From Periplaneta americana (taxonomy: Eukaryota; Arthropoda; Insecta; Blattodea; Blattidae), in the NCBI RefSeq assembly GCF_040183065.1, contig NC_091120.1, positions 181,892,896 to 181,956,895 of the forward strand: DNA of 64,000 bases, written 5' to 3'. Positions 21,655 through 30,943 of the stretch are shown here, in pieces. A model generated the notes under the pieces. It was given only the letters and a program-made list of their open reading frames with translations, was not told the DNA's origin and ran no database searches. Numbering within the stretch: the first letter of the stretch is position 1; each line of letters begins with the position of its first letter. Position numbers and translations under genes: made by a program.

Positions 21655-22127
21655 GAATAGCAGTAATAATAATAATAATGATAATAATAATAATACTAAT
21701 AGTAGTAATAAAATGGTGCAGTACAAAGCATACAATGAATACAACATTTTTAAGTACACACAGTAAGGAAAATTATGATTATACTCTATAGCTCAATTTA
21801 TCACATTATAGATATACCATTATCAGAAAATATGAAAACAAAAATATAAAATATGTTAAATATCGCTAGAACATTTTAAAAAATGTGAATACGTGGAAAC
21901 ATGCAATACAACACTTGTCATAATAGTAAGTTAGTTTGGCAACTCGTCATAAGATAATTTTCTAACTTGGATTTGAAAGATTTCAATGTTCGGCAGCCCT
22001 TGACTTCAGGCGGCAGAGAGTTCCAGTGACGAGTGAAAGATGAGGAATACAGAGATGATGTGTGAAGTGAAATTTCTAGCGTGTGATCGCGTTGTGATCG
22101 AGTATTAATATTTTGATAGCGAGAGAG

Positions 22128-22130
<3 letters not shown>
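21302..22130 (-). mobile_element. Non-LTR retrotransposon 3' end with (ATT)n tail
   Basis: On the minus strand 22125-21935 reads RYQNINTRSQRDHTLEISLH then SSLYSSSFTRHWNSLPPEVK and RTLKSFKSKLENYL, the typical C-terminal end of jockey/CR1-type LINE proteins (a W-LP-E motif followed by a basic helix). Below it lies about 600 bp of 3' UTR with internal AAT microsatellites (21616-21710), ending ggttaaataaattatt in an (ATT)n tail (21302-21338). It is 5'-truncated at another (ATT)n tract (22130-22177). Confidence 0.8.

Positions 22131-22177
<47 letters not shown>
22130..22177. repeat. (ATT)n microsatellite
   Basis: About 16 units. It marks the left edge of the duplicated module described in the next entries. 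Confidence 0.95.
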
Positions 22178-22178
<1 letters not shown>

Positions 22179-22200
22179 TTCACGATATTTTTTTCAATTG

Positions 22201-22395
22201 CGCTGGTTATCTAGCGTCTGAGTGAAAAGGTGACAATGCCGGTGAAATGAGTCCAGGGTCTAGCGCCGAAGGTTACCCAGAATTTGCTCTTAAAAAAACC
22301 TCAATTAGATAACTTGTCCAACCAGGATCTGAACCCGGGTCCGCTCGTTTCACGGTCAGACATAAGTTCACCATTAACTCACAGCGGCGGACCAT
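22201..22395 (-). repeat. tRNA-derived SINE, module copy 1
   Basis: Minus-strand SINE of the same family as 10337: B-box complement ggatctgaaccc, body with gtgacaatgccggtgaaatg and tccagggtctagcgccgaag. About 25 bp of the body is deleted near 22292. The head (22360-22395) retains the A-box region. Confidence 0.85.
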
Positions 22396-22398
22396 ACC

Positions 22399-22620
22399 GA
22401 TGATGTTCAGGTAAAAGGACCTAATCCTGTTTTTTAATTTCTATTTTTGTTCTGTAATTAGCCTAATGTACTTATTTAAAATGTAATTACAAAATGTGGA
22501 TGAAAATTATGTTTACATTTCTTCATATAAAGTAATTAATAATAATGTGTTAAAATTTAATTTTTGTTGTTCCTAAAAATCTTTCTTTTGTGAGCTAAGT
22601 CCTTTTACATAAACGCTATC
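22399..22620. mobile_element. About 222-bp MITE, module copy 1
   Basis: The left end gatgttcaggtaaaaggac and right end (inverted, gtccttttacataaacgctatc) are imperfect TIRs of about 25 bp. The interior is AT-rich and non-coding. It directly abuts the SINE on its left and an (ATT)n tract on its right, exactly as the second copy at 23092-23319. Confidence 0.75.
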
Positions 22621-22638
22621 ATTATTATTATTATTACC

Positions 22639-22670
<32 letters not shown>
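22619..22670. repeat. (ATT)n microsatellite
   Basis: Interrupted once by accgt. It separates the two copies of the duplicated module. Confidence 0.95.
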
Positions 22671-23087
22671 GCGATGGTTATCTAATATCTGAGTGAAATG
22701 GTGACAATGCCAGTGAAATGAGGGCTGAACTAGCGCTAAGGTAGTTCTCTTTGTACGCTTATACACCATGCATATACGAAAGTGTGACAGGTTAGGTTTG
22801 GCTAGTTTAGGCTTTTATAATGTCTTGCATACACGATCAACTGCATCTCCAAAAAAAAATTCCTTATAAATTCAGCGATTTTCACTTACGAAATCACCAG
22901 AACTATCTAAGTGCTACTGTTACCGAAATAAGTTCAGGGTCCAGCGTCGAAGGTTACCCAGCATTTGCTCGTAATGGGTTGAAGGAAAACTGCGGAAAGA
23001 AGTCTCAACCAGTTAACTTATCCCAACCAGGATCTGAGCCCAGGTCAGACATAATTATGTTAACCATTAGCCCACAAAGACGAACCA
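22671..23087 (-). repeat. tRNA-derived SINE, module copy 2, split by an insertion
   Basis: The 3' part of the SINE (22673-22722: gcgatggttatctaatatct ... gtgaaatgag) and its 5' part (22933-23087: ttcagggtccagcgtcgaag ... cacaaagacgaacc) are separated by the 202-bp insertion at 22723-22924. The tRNA-like head is decayed (a deletion near 23045). Confidence 0.85.
22723..22924. mobile_element. 202-bp insertion within the SINE, probable MITE
   Basis: Flanked by gaaatgag (22715-22722) and gaaataag (22925-22932), an imperfect 8-bp duplication. The ends are weakly inverted (actagcgctaaggtagttct against the complement of agaactatctaagtgctact). Together these suggest a hAT-type MITE. Confidence 0.6.
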
Positions 23088-23091
23088 TATC

Positions 23092-23319
23092 GATGGTGTT
23101 TAGGTAAAAGGGCTTAACCCTTTTTTTAATTTTGATGTTTTTGCTGTAATTAGTGGAATTATTTAAAATTTTGTTACAAAATGTGAAGCTATGTTTATGA
23201 AAATTATATTTACATTTCTTCATAAAAGGTAAAAATAATAATGTGTTAAAATTTAGCCTAATTTTTTGTTTCTAAAAATCTTTCTTTTGTGGAATAAGCT
23301 CTTTTACCTAAACACCATT
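23092..23319. mobile_element. About 228-bp MITE, module copy 2
   Basis: The TIRs are cleaner here: gatggtgtttaggtaaaagg on the left and cttttacctaaacaccattg on the right. The interior matches 22425-22595 (ttgctgtaattag, atgtttacatttcttcat, aataataatgtgttaaaatt). Confidence 0.82.
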
Positions 23320-23339
23320 GATATTGATATTATTATTGA

Positions 23340-23407
<68 letters not shown>
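23320..23407. repeat. (ATT)n microsatellite
   Basis: About 28 units, the longest of the three bounding the duplicated modules. The Ile- or Leu-repeat open frames across it are artefacts. Confidence 0.95.
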
Positions 23408-23408
<1 letters not shown>

Positions 23409-24047
23409 AAGACTTGAAAGCATATACGAGATTAGATTTAAGAGTAGGCCTACACTCCACTGAAAATCATGAAAATTTTCCAAAAAAAATTTATTGGCTC
23501 TTTCACTTCTTTAGAATGTATATTTTCATGCCCCAAATTCATTTTGTTCAATTCTGATTACAAATATGTTTAATTTTTTTTATCACGGTTGTAAGGGGAC
23601 GTGGCATTTAAATAACTGTAAAAATAATTTTTAATCAAAGAATTCCTTTTTACAAATTTCTGATTATAAATCTAATAATTTTTGTTCTAAAGTTGGCTGC
23701 CTGAAGTTACTAGATGGTAGCTGAGGAGAATTTTAATTTACATAAATATTCATTTTACTTTCAAATCCATCTTTCCATAAGTTTATTTTCCTTGATTCAA
23801 CACCAACTTTTTATGCCAAATATTAATCAATCTGGATGAAATTTTTACTGCAAGTATTTATGAGATAGGGCATGTTTCTATGGATTTATTTTGTTAGAAA
23901 TACTGCTAGCTATTTTATTTATTTTTTTTCATGAATTATATACAAAGTAACATTTTTAAAATATATAAAAAATTCAAAATGAATGTAACCAAAGAAGTCG
24001 AAGCTTAAAAATTGAGATCTTCTACTATTATGTATTATTATTTTATT
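23408..24047. other. No feature seen
   Basis: AT-rich, without recognisable motifs. Confidence 0.4.
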
Positions 24048-24271
24048 GGTAATTTGCTAGGAGACGTCGTTGCACATAGGCTAGTTTTACACTAATCCTA
24101 AACATCTTATTAAATATTGAAAAAGTTCTGAATTATAACCTAAAATAAGACACTTTGCCCGACACTTATTCATAATAAGGTGAAACGAGCAACGCATCTT
24201 GTATTTTTGGTCCAGGGAAAATACTTCGTTTAACCGTGGTCTATATGCAACGAGTCTCCTAGCAAATTACC
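24048..24271. mobile_element. 224-bp MITE with GGTAATTTGCTAGGAGAC termini
   Basis: The left end ggtaatttgctaggagacgt and the inverted right end (gagtctcctagcaaattacc) are TIRs of about 30 bp. The pentamer ttatt flanks both sides, but it lies next to an (ATT)n tract (24272-24315), so a target duplication cannot be distinguished from the microsatellite. Confidence 0.85.
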
Positions 24272-24277
24272 TTATTA

Positions 24278-24315
<38 letters not shown>

Positions 24316-25017
24316 GCTACATTTGTTGATATCGCCGTTATTCGTAATTGACTCTTACTTACGTAACAAATATAAAATATGCTGATTCGTCTGCCATTAC
24401 CTCCAATAAATGTACTATACGTTGGTAACATCATAACTTTCATCACGCAAGTAGTGGTCGTTTGGGAACATGAATGTTCAATGAAGACAGAAAATTATTT
24501 CAACTTTTCTATATTTTTTTCTCTGTTTTCCAATAATAAGTTTTAATGCCGTTAATCACCGACAGCAGACAAAATTCAGTAACTTTCCACAATAAGTTCA
24601 TCTTCCTACATTCATAAAATTACTGCACCTCGACAAGCTGTAAATAATATAGTTCCTTGAAATTTGCGCAACTTAAAATCTATCAGTAATAAATACCTGA
24701 ATTTAAGGAATAACATTTTCTCTTTACACTAAGAAACATTTCCTTTTTAAAGCTATGATCGTTTCGATTTTTCACTCTCTCCCACTCGGCAGCCATTCCT
24801 TGTCAATTTCTCTCAGGGCTAACTTCCTGTTGTATTTTACAACACCGGAAGAAAAATTCATATACTCTATTATCATTGGCCGTTGTCGAGGTGCATTCAT
24901 TTAGGCCAGACATGAACATTAGTAGGACACTTCGCAGGGAGTCGAATGAACCACGTGATTCTCCCCCCACCCTCTCCGCCACTAGATGTTTTTTATACCG
25001 GTACCAGTCCGATCAGA
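24272..25017. other. (ATT)n tract, then no recognised feature
   Basis: The microsatellite occupies 24272-24315. The rest is unassigned; 24780-25000 is GC-richer and includes an E-box-like ccacgtgatt, but there is no supporting gene. Confidence 0.4.
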
Positions 25018-26067
25018 GCCCTGTTTCACAAAGCTGACAAGTCCTACAATCATGAGAATTCTACAAATATGTCAGAATATTAAGGCATTTGTTTTCTGAC
25101 AATTCTCATCTGCTGTGATAAATACAATTTGTGAAAATTGTCAACTGCGTTTCATAAACATTACAATGTCTAATAAAGTATGTAATCATATCAGATCGAT
25201 AGAAAATTATTTCTTCTTCTTCATTTCATATTTCGATATAAGACGAGTTGATCCATAGCAACTGAAGATGGCTCTGATTGATCTGATTATCTACAGTGAC
25301 TGTAAGATTATCTATAATGCACGCCATTATTGAATTTGTTAAAATTAGTAACAACCGTTAGAAATTCAGTTATCAACAATGAGAAAATTACAATTAATTC
25401 TAAATTTAAAAAAGTAACGACATTCCTGTCAACATATGCAGTCTCATTTTCAAAGGACGCATCCACTTTTTTTTAACAAGGACCCATAGATAATCCCATC
25501 AACTCTTAGTACATTTGCTGCTCTCATGAACAGCTATGGAATGATTTCGATAAGCTATATGCATCAGCAGTTAAGTGATGCTGAGTTCCATTTCCCATCA
25601 AGTGTAAGAACATTAATAATTATTTTGGATCAAGTGTTTTATTTCTTTTTGTTCTGTGCAGTAAATCTCCTATTTTGCTCATTTTATTTTCAGCTGATGT
25701 TTTGCTAATATGAAATTATTCCATGAATACAAACTCACAGAAAATGTAATTTATATTTATCCCTTCTTTAAAAATCTTTGTCCTGCGTGGGGATTTCGTA
25801 CTTGTATCTTGCATGTTATTATTTTTCATACGACAACGGCTTCGAAACGATTCCTGGTTGCTTCTTGTGAAACTCCTTCCACGCGAACACAGAGTGCTCT
25901 TAGTTCGAAGGAAACGCTCTCGAGTGCGGGACTTTCGAACGAATACGAGCAAACGAAAAATTTGCATTGTAGTGCAACACCGTCCATGGCCGGTGAGAAG
26001 AAATCTGCTGTTATTGTTGTCTAATCTGCAGGCTTGAAAACACTATTGATTATGCTCACAGTTTTAG

Positions 26068-26248
26068 CACAGTCTAGTATATAAAGTCACGAAGCTTGAG
26101 TTGTGAGGGCACTAGAAACAATAGACTTTGCAGGTACTATTTCAAATTGTCTGTGATGAGGCGATAGTGGCGATCCTTGTGGTTAACAACTATCTGTAGA
26201 TGCATATTTACTACGTATTGAGTTTCGGACTGTATATACTAGACTGTG
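26068..26248. mobile_element. 181-bp MITE with CACAGTCTA termini (copy 2) and 7-bp target duplication
   Basis: Inverted copy of 8803-8989. The termini are cacagtctagtatataaagt and tgtatatactagactgtg. The 7-mer gttttag flanks both ends (26061-26067 and 26249-26255), showing a genuine insertion. The 7-8 bp duplication would fit hAT, P or Merlin-like families; the family is not assigned. Confidence 0.9.
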
Positions 26249-26478
26249 GTTTTAGTGCAACTTATTTGTTGATTTACTGGGGAATATCCCTTCTCATTGA
26301 AAATCTAGGTTGTACCCCAAGTAACTGAATTCATTCACCCTTTCCAGAATTTTGTTTTCTAAACATATTTTATTTGAAACTGGATCTTTGCCACAAAATT
26401 ACATAATTTGTAGAATTGTCAAGAAAATTTGTCAGATTTCTGTTCCAAGGAAGTTTTACATGACAGGTAAAATTTTAC

Positions 26479-26480
<2 letters not shown>

Positions 26481-26513
<33 letters not shown>
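26481..26513. repeat. (TA)n inside a short palindrome
   Basis: About 33 bp of ta repeat flanked by inverted aattttacaatt copies. Confidence 0.9.
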
Positions 26514-26518
<5 letters not shown>

Positions 26519-27003
26519 ACAATTTGTCATGATTTTTCTGACATATTTCACTTTATGAAACAGAAAAGTGTCAATTTCACACGTTGCTGCTCCATATCCA
26601 CATTTCAAAAGCTTCTAGTCGTTTCTCTTGACTTCGTCGTAATGTCCACGTTTCTGCCGCATACAATGCTACACTCCACACAAAGCACTTCACTAGTCTC
26701 TTCCTCAGTTTTTTCTCCAGAAGTCCGCAGAAGATGCTCCTCTTTCTATTAAAAGCTTCCTTTGTCATTGCTACCCTCCTTTTGACTTCCTGGCAGCATC
26801 TCATGTTACTGCTTATAGTACACCCCAAGTATTTGAAGCTGTCTACTTGCTCCACTGCCTCATTTAGAATTCGCAAGTTGACCTTTATTTTTCTACCTAT
26901 GACCATGGTCTTCGTCTTGTTGGCATTTATCTTCATTCCATACTGCTCACAGCTGTCATTTAGTTCCAGTAGCATATCCCTTAGTATTGATAACAACGCC
27001 ATA

Positions 27004-27896
27004 ACGGCTCGGTTAGAAAAGCCAACGTACTATGGTAGGAACGATCATGATTTTAAAATCAAATGTAGGAAACAGAAAACGGATGTAGGTAAATTCTCAT
27101 TTTTAAATAGAACTATAAATGATTGGAATGACCTACCTGCAGCGGTCTTTGAGGGCTGTCCTTCCTTAAGGAGATTCAAGAATAATTTAAAGAGTTGTGT
27201 ATAAAGTGAAAATTAAAATTAAGGTGACATTCAACATTTAATTTTTTAAGGTGGCATGTATTTATCTAGCCTGACGAGTTTACTTCCTTGGTTTGAATTG
27301 TAAATTATTTAAAAATAGCGTGTAAGAGGGCCTTAGACTAGAAATGTTTAGTTTAAATGTAGTTCTGTTTATAAGTATGCATAAGAATGCAATTATTTGA
27401 CTTATTTGAACTGTTGTATCAGTGAAGCGAGGTGAGTCAGTGAAGTTATGGTTTTACAGTGCACTGAACAGTTCCGATCAGTGATAATTTATAGCGTCAA
27501 TGAAATGTGTTCTATAGTGTCAGTGAAATGTGTTACAGAGTGTCAGTGAAATGTGTGCTAAAGTGTCAGTGAAATGCGTCATAGTGCCACTACAGGGAAT
27601 GAGATGAGAGTAAAGTGAAAGACTATTGAAAATTATGTAGGACCTATACATAATTATGTAGGTTGTGTTGTAAAATTAGGTGTTTTATTTTATGTTTAAT
27701 TATTATTGTGTTAAATTGTATTGTGTATTCTTATTGTATTGTGTATAAAATTGTATATGTGTTGTAAATTTTATTATGTAGGCTATTGTAAATTTTATTG
27801 TGTATTGCTTATCATTTTAACTGTGTATTGTTAATATTGTATATACCACTGCCACCAGGTGCTTGCCCACTTGCAGTGTAAATAAATACATACATA
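27004..27896 (+). mobile_element. Third LINE type, C-terminus and 3' UTR, inserted into family B
   Basis: The open segment 27004-27204 reads ITARLEKPTYYGRNDHDFKI, GKFSFLNRTINDWNDLPAAV and SLRRFKNNLKSCV then stop, the typical last residues of jockey/CR1-like LINE proteins. A 3' UTR of about 690 bp follows with a three-fold repeated phrase gtgtcagtgaaatgtg (about 27517-27577) and ends in ataaatacatacat at 27896. Family B sequence resumes directly after (tcattagcaaatc), so this is an insertion. The 5' end is truncated. Confidence 0.85.
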
Positions 27897-27916
27897 TCAT
27901 TAGCAAATCTTATACA

Positions 27917-28151
27917 TAAGAAACGTTAAAGATTATATATTACAGTTATATGAACACTAATAAGTATAATATAATATAATTATTAAAGAAATTAGTAATA
28001 GTCAGACATGTTTCGGAGATGCTTCTCCATCTTCAGTGACTATTTACCACGGCGGATGGTTCAGGTGATCGAATCGCGTTGTTGCTTTGGTTTAAAGGAG
28101 CTACACTGTATAATTGACCTAACATGTGTGTTTTATCTTTAAATATAAATA
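27917..28151 (-). mobile_element. 235-bp insertion with ttataca target duplication
   Basis: Lies between two copies of ttataca (27910-27916 and 28152-28158) in family B LINE sequence that is contiguous in the 41660 copy. On the minus strand it contains gtcactgaagatggagaagc and atctccgaaacatgtctgac, a hairpin-forming CTGAAGATG...CGAAAC motif that recurs in other insertions here (30616, 61866, 63852). Class not established; possibly a Penelope-like or other retroelement 3' end. Confidence 0.7.
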
Positions 28152-29084
28152 TTATACACGTTATTCTTCTTCCTCTTACTGTCACTCCTCCCATGTTCTG
28201 AAAACAGTTCTTCACTAAATCCTCCAAGTAGATGTTGAACAGGGTAGGTGATAAAGGGCATCGTTGTCGTACTCTTCTCCCAACTTCACTTCTGACATTT
28301 CTTCTCCTATCCTGACTTTGACTCGTTTCATATAAAGGTTACTGAACAGCCTTCTCAGAGATTACTGGTATGTTATAGTTTACATGGATTTCTGGATTCA
28401 CTCATACGTGCTACATGCCATGCCCATTTCAAACGTCTGGGGCCTGTTTCTCAAAAATACTAGTTTAGTAGTTCACCAGTTACCAGTTACCAGAGTATAT
28501 TTCACCGGCTCTAGTATATTCTGTTTCTCAAACTATTTTACCAGTCTAGTAACTTGTGACAATTTTTCACTAGTCACATGATCTCTTTCATTAGTCAGCT
28601 GATTGAGTTCATTTGTTTATAGTCATTGGTAGGTATTGTTATTTGAGGTTAGAAGGCTAAGTTGTTTGTGTTTTGGTTCTTACTTCTCTCTTCTCTTGAA
28701 ATTCCATGAATTGAAAGCAAATTAACTATACTCAATATGATTAATGAATCAAAGGATATATCATTCGGTGCTTTTTCAAGCATAATAACAAAAAAATGAT
28801 AAAGTAAACGAATGGATAAAAAATTTTGTAATGTGTTAGGCAATGGAACCTCAGAACAAAGATTATGCATACGTTAGGGACACTTACTGACCCAACATTA
28901 AGAAAGCAACTTTGATAAGTACCAATTCAAGTTCACAGTATCATAATATGAACACATTATGTAGCTAGTGGGTCTACTGCCGACATGAATGTCGCTTGTG
29001 ACTTGAAAAATTCGCTATTTTTTTTTTTTCAGTTTTACGTTTGATCTATTCATAAATTAGTGTCGTTTTATATTTAATTTGTAG

Positions 29085-29240
29085 GCTAAAGTTGACAATG
29101 CCAGAAGAACTGGCAGTGGAGGAGGAAAGCCAGCAAAAATTACTGCAGTTGATGAATTGGTATCAGATTATTAGGAAAAAAATTCTGCAAGTGTTGCTGG
29201 TCTAGGGCAGATGGCATTGGAAAATAATCAACATCCCGAT
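29085..29240 (+). pseudogene. Relic exon of the Harbinger Myb/SANT-like DNA-binding protein
   Basis: A segment preceded by an acceptor-like atatttaatttgtag reads KVDNARRTGSGGGKPAKIT then AVDELVSDY, an in-frame stop, EKNSASVAGLGQMALENN. The pattern RKTGGG-P followed by a short acidic or hydrophobic helix is the usual end of the Myb/SANT-like protein that accompanies Harbinger nucleases. The stop codon and the short length make it a relic. Its location inside the 3-bp-TSD element supports the superfamily call. Confidence 0.6.
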
Positions 29241-29468
29241 TTGTTGAGCAATTTGTATTTGAAGCTTTGCTGATAATGCATGACTTCTATTTGTTTGTCT
29301 TGTTATGGCAGGTCCCACTTTATTTAACAACTCTCCAAGCTTTTCAGCACTTTATTTAAACCGTTCATTATATTTAAACAATGCTCCCTTAAAGGAATAA
29401 TAATTGTTCCTTCTCGATATAGTTTTAGCTCTTCTCACAGCTTCTTTACTACTTCAATCGGAATCACT

Positions 29469-29685
29469 TACTTACTTACTTACAAATGGCTTTTAAGGAA
29501 CCCGAAGGTTCATTGCCGCCCTCACATAAGCCCGCCATCGGTCCCTATCCTGTGCAAGATTAAGCCAGTCCCTATCATCATACCCCACCTCCCTCAAATC
29601 CATTTTAATATTATCCTCCCATCTACGTCTCGGCCTCCCTAAAGGTCTTTTTCCCTCCGGTCTCCCAACTAACACTCTATATGCA
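29469..29685 (-). mobile_element. Very short, recent family A LINE insertion with 16-bp target duplication
   Basis: Encodes only the last 65 residues on the minus strand (MNAYRVLVGRPEGKRPLGRP to MNLRVP) plus the tail cttacttacttac. The 16-mer ttcaatcggaatcact flanks both sides perfectly (29453-29468 and 29686-29701). The intact frame and perfect duplication mark it as the youngest LINE insertion in this nest. It lies inside the Harbinger-like element. Confidence 0.95.
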
Positions 29686-30324
29686 TTCAATCGGAATCAC
29701 TAAACAACATATATTAAAAAAAATAACTACAATATTTTGTTTTGATTATCTGAGAAAGATTGCCACTGGTAACTGATAATATAGAAATCACCAGTCTTTA
29801 GAGTCTTGTAGGAATATTCCTGTTGAATACTAGTATAATCAACTAGATTAGCATTTTGAGAAACAGGATCATTTATGAACTGGTGAAATCGACCAATATT
29901 AATAGTCTGTGAACTGGTAACTACTACTTTACTCTTGTAGTTTCTAGAAACACAGACTTGTAAAATGAACTAATATTACTACTGTACAGACTAGTATTAC
30001 TAGTCCATGAGTTTTGAGAAACGGGCCCCTGGATTTAATATTCCTAATTATGTCAGGTGAAGAATACAATGCGTGCAGTTCTACGTTGTGTATCTTACTC
30101 CATTCTCCTGTAACTTCATCCCTCTTAGCCCCATATATTTTCCTAAGCACCTTATTCTCAAACACCCTTAATCTCTGTCCCTCTCTCGAAGTGAGAGTCC
30201 AAGTTTCATAACCATACAGAACAACCTGCAATATAACTGTTTTATAAATTCTAACTTTCAGCTTTTTTGACAGCAGACTGGATGACAAAAGCTTCTCAAT
30301 CGAATAATAACAGGCTTTTCCCAT

Positions 30325-30726
30325 ATGTAATTTACAATTCATTTTATATATCAATATGCCTGGTAAATTATTAAATATGTATATAATAAATTTCAATCTT
30401 AAGACATATCAACTTGCAAATGTTTATTTGCTATGTAATAACAATATGAACGTTTAGTCTAATTTTAAAACTCAAAGATTATCTCTACATTCATCCTGCA
30501 TTATGTCATATTTACATATAGCTCATGAATCTTATGTATTACATATATTGTTTTCTATTCTTTGTCATTTGCATAATTTACTGTTATAGGTCCAGATTAT
30601 ATGTTTTTTGTTATATCCGAAGATGCCCTAAACGGCGAAAACGTTCATATTGTTATTACATAGCAAATAAACATTTGCAAGTTGATATGTCTTAAGATTG
30701 AAATTTATTATATACTTATTTAATAA
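30325..30726. mobile_element. 402-bp insertion with 88-bp inverted arms and 9-bp target duplication
   Basis: Flanked by ttttcccat on both sides (30316-30324 and 30727-30735), in LINE A sequence that is collinear across it. The arms 30368-30455 and 30639-30726 are almost perfect inverted copies (core tttcaatcttaagacatatc, aacttgcaaatgtttatttg). About 43 bp (30325-30367) precede the left arm without a counterpart on the right. The loop includes ccgaagatgccctaaacggc and gaaaacg, the same kind of motif as in 27917-28151. Confidence 0.88.
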
Positions 30727-30943
30727 TTTTCCCATTGTATTCTGCATTTAATTTTCTCCCTAATGTAATTTATATTTTGTTACTGTTGCTCCGAGATATT
30801 TTAATTTTTCACCTTTTCAAACGATAAATTTTCATATTTCCATTTCATACTATGTTCTGGTCACGAGACGTAATCATATACTTTGTCTTTTCAACGTACG
30901 AAATTAACTGGTTAAATTTCCGTCACAATTTTGAACGTTATTA

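Larger units (their letters stand above)
25018..26567. mobile_element. Possible old DNA transposon with degenerate ends
   Basis: The left segment ccctgtttcacaaagctgac and inverted right segment (tttcactttatgaaacag) look like diverged TIRs of the GGGCC-TGTTTCTCA class seen at 28440. Subterminal similarity (aatcatgag, tatgtcag) extends about 50 bp. Inside is an Arg- and Ser-rich open region on both strands at 25710-26037 that I cannot assign. Boundaries and class are uncertain. Confidence 0.35.
26588..28336 (-). mobile_element. Family B LINE split by two later insertions
   Basis: Read on the minus strand from about 28336 the protein gives YLEDLVKNCFQNMGGVTVRG then RRITCI, at which point it is interrupted by 27917-28151 and by the LINE at 27004-27896. 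It resumes at about 27003 with MALL, then ILRDMLLELNDSCEQYGMKI, NANKTKTMVIGRKIK, FKYLGCTISSNMRCCQEVKR, VALYAAETWTLRRSQEKRLE, ending abruptly in EMWIW near 26588. The FADD catalytic box is destroyed by the insertions. The orthologous uninterrupted order is visible in the copy at 41660-42630 (aacaacgccatatcagcagcaaatcttatac). Confidence 0.88.
28440..30028. mobile_element. PIF/Harbinger-like transposon with CTG target duplication
   Basis: The left end gggcctgtttctcaaaaata and inverted right end (gttttgagaaacgggccc) are TIRs, flanked by ctg (28437-28439 and 30029-30031). Outside the duplication, LINE A sequence is continuous (caaacgtctg then gatttaatattcctaattat). Three-bp CWG duplications are known for animal Harbinger elements. 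The interior holds a Myb/SANT-like relic (29085-29240) but I see no DDE nuclease frame. A family A LINE fragment is nested at 29469-29685. Confidence 0.88.
28385..30892 (-). mobile_element. Family A LINE split by a Harbinger-like transposon and a foldback
   Basis: Three collinear pieces on the minus strand: 30727-30892 (KYMITSRDQN region through FEEVEKF-like sequence), 30029-30324 ([60 protein letters not shown]) and 28385-28439 (about RRLKWAWHVARM). The catalytic YADD region and the 3' end are missing. The first gap is the element 30325-30726 with a 9-bp duplication. The second is the element 28440-30028 with a 3-bp duplication. Confidence 0.9.

Noticed and set aside
21445-21759. 104-codon Leu-rich frame resembling a membrane protein
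   Set aside because: The leucines come from an AAT microsatellite in the 3' UTR of a LINE on the same strand.
23266-23557. Ile-rich and Leu-rich frames that look like transmembrane segments
   Set aside because: Both are frames of the (ATT)n tract at 23320-23407.
25710-26037. Host gene encoded by overlapping 74- to 104-codon frames
   Set aside because: Frames on both strands are similar in length, there are no good splice signals, and the sequence lies between possible transposon ends. No motif recognised.
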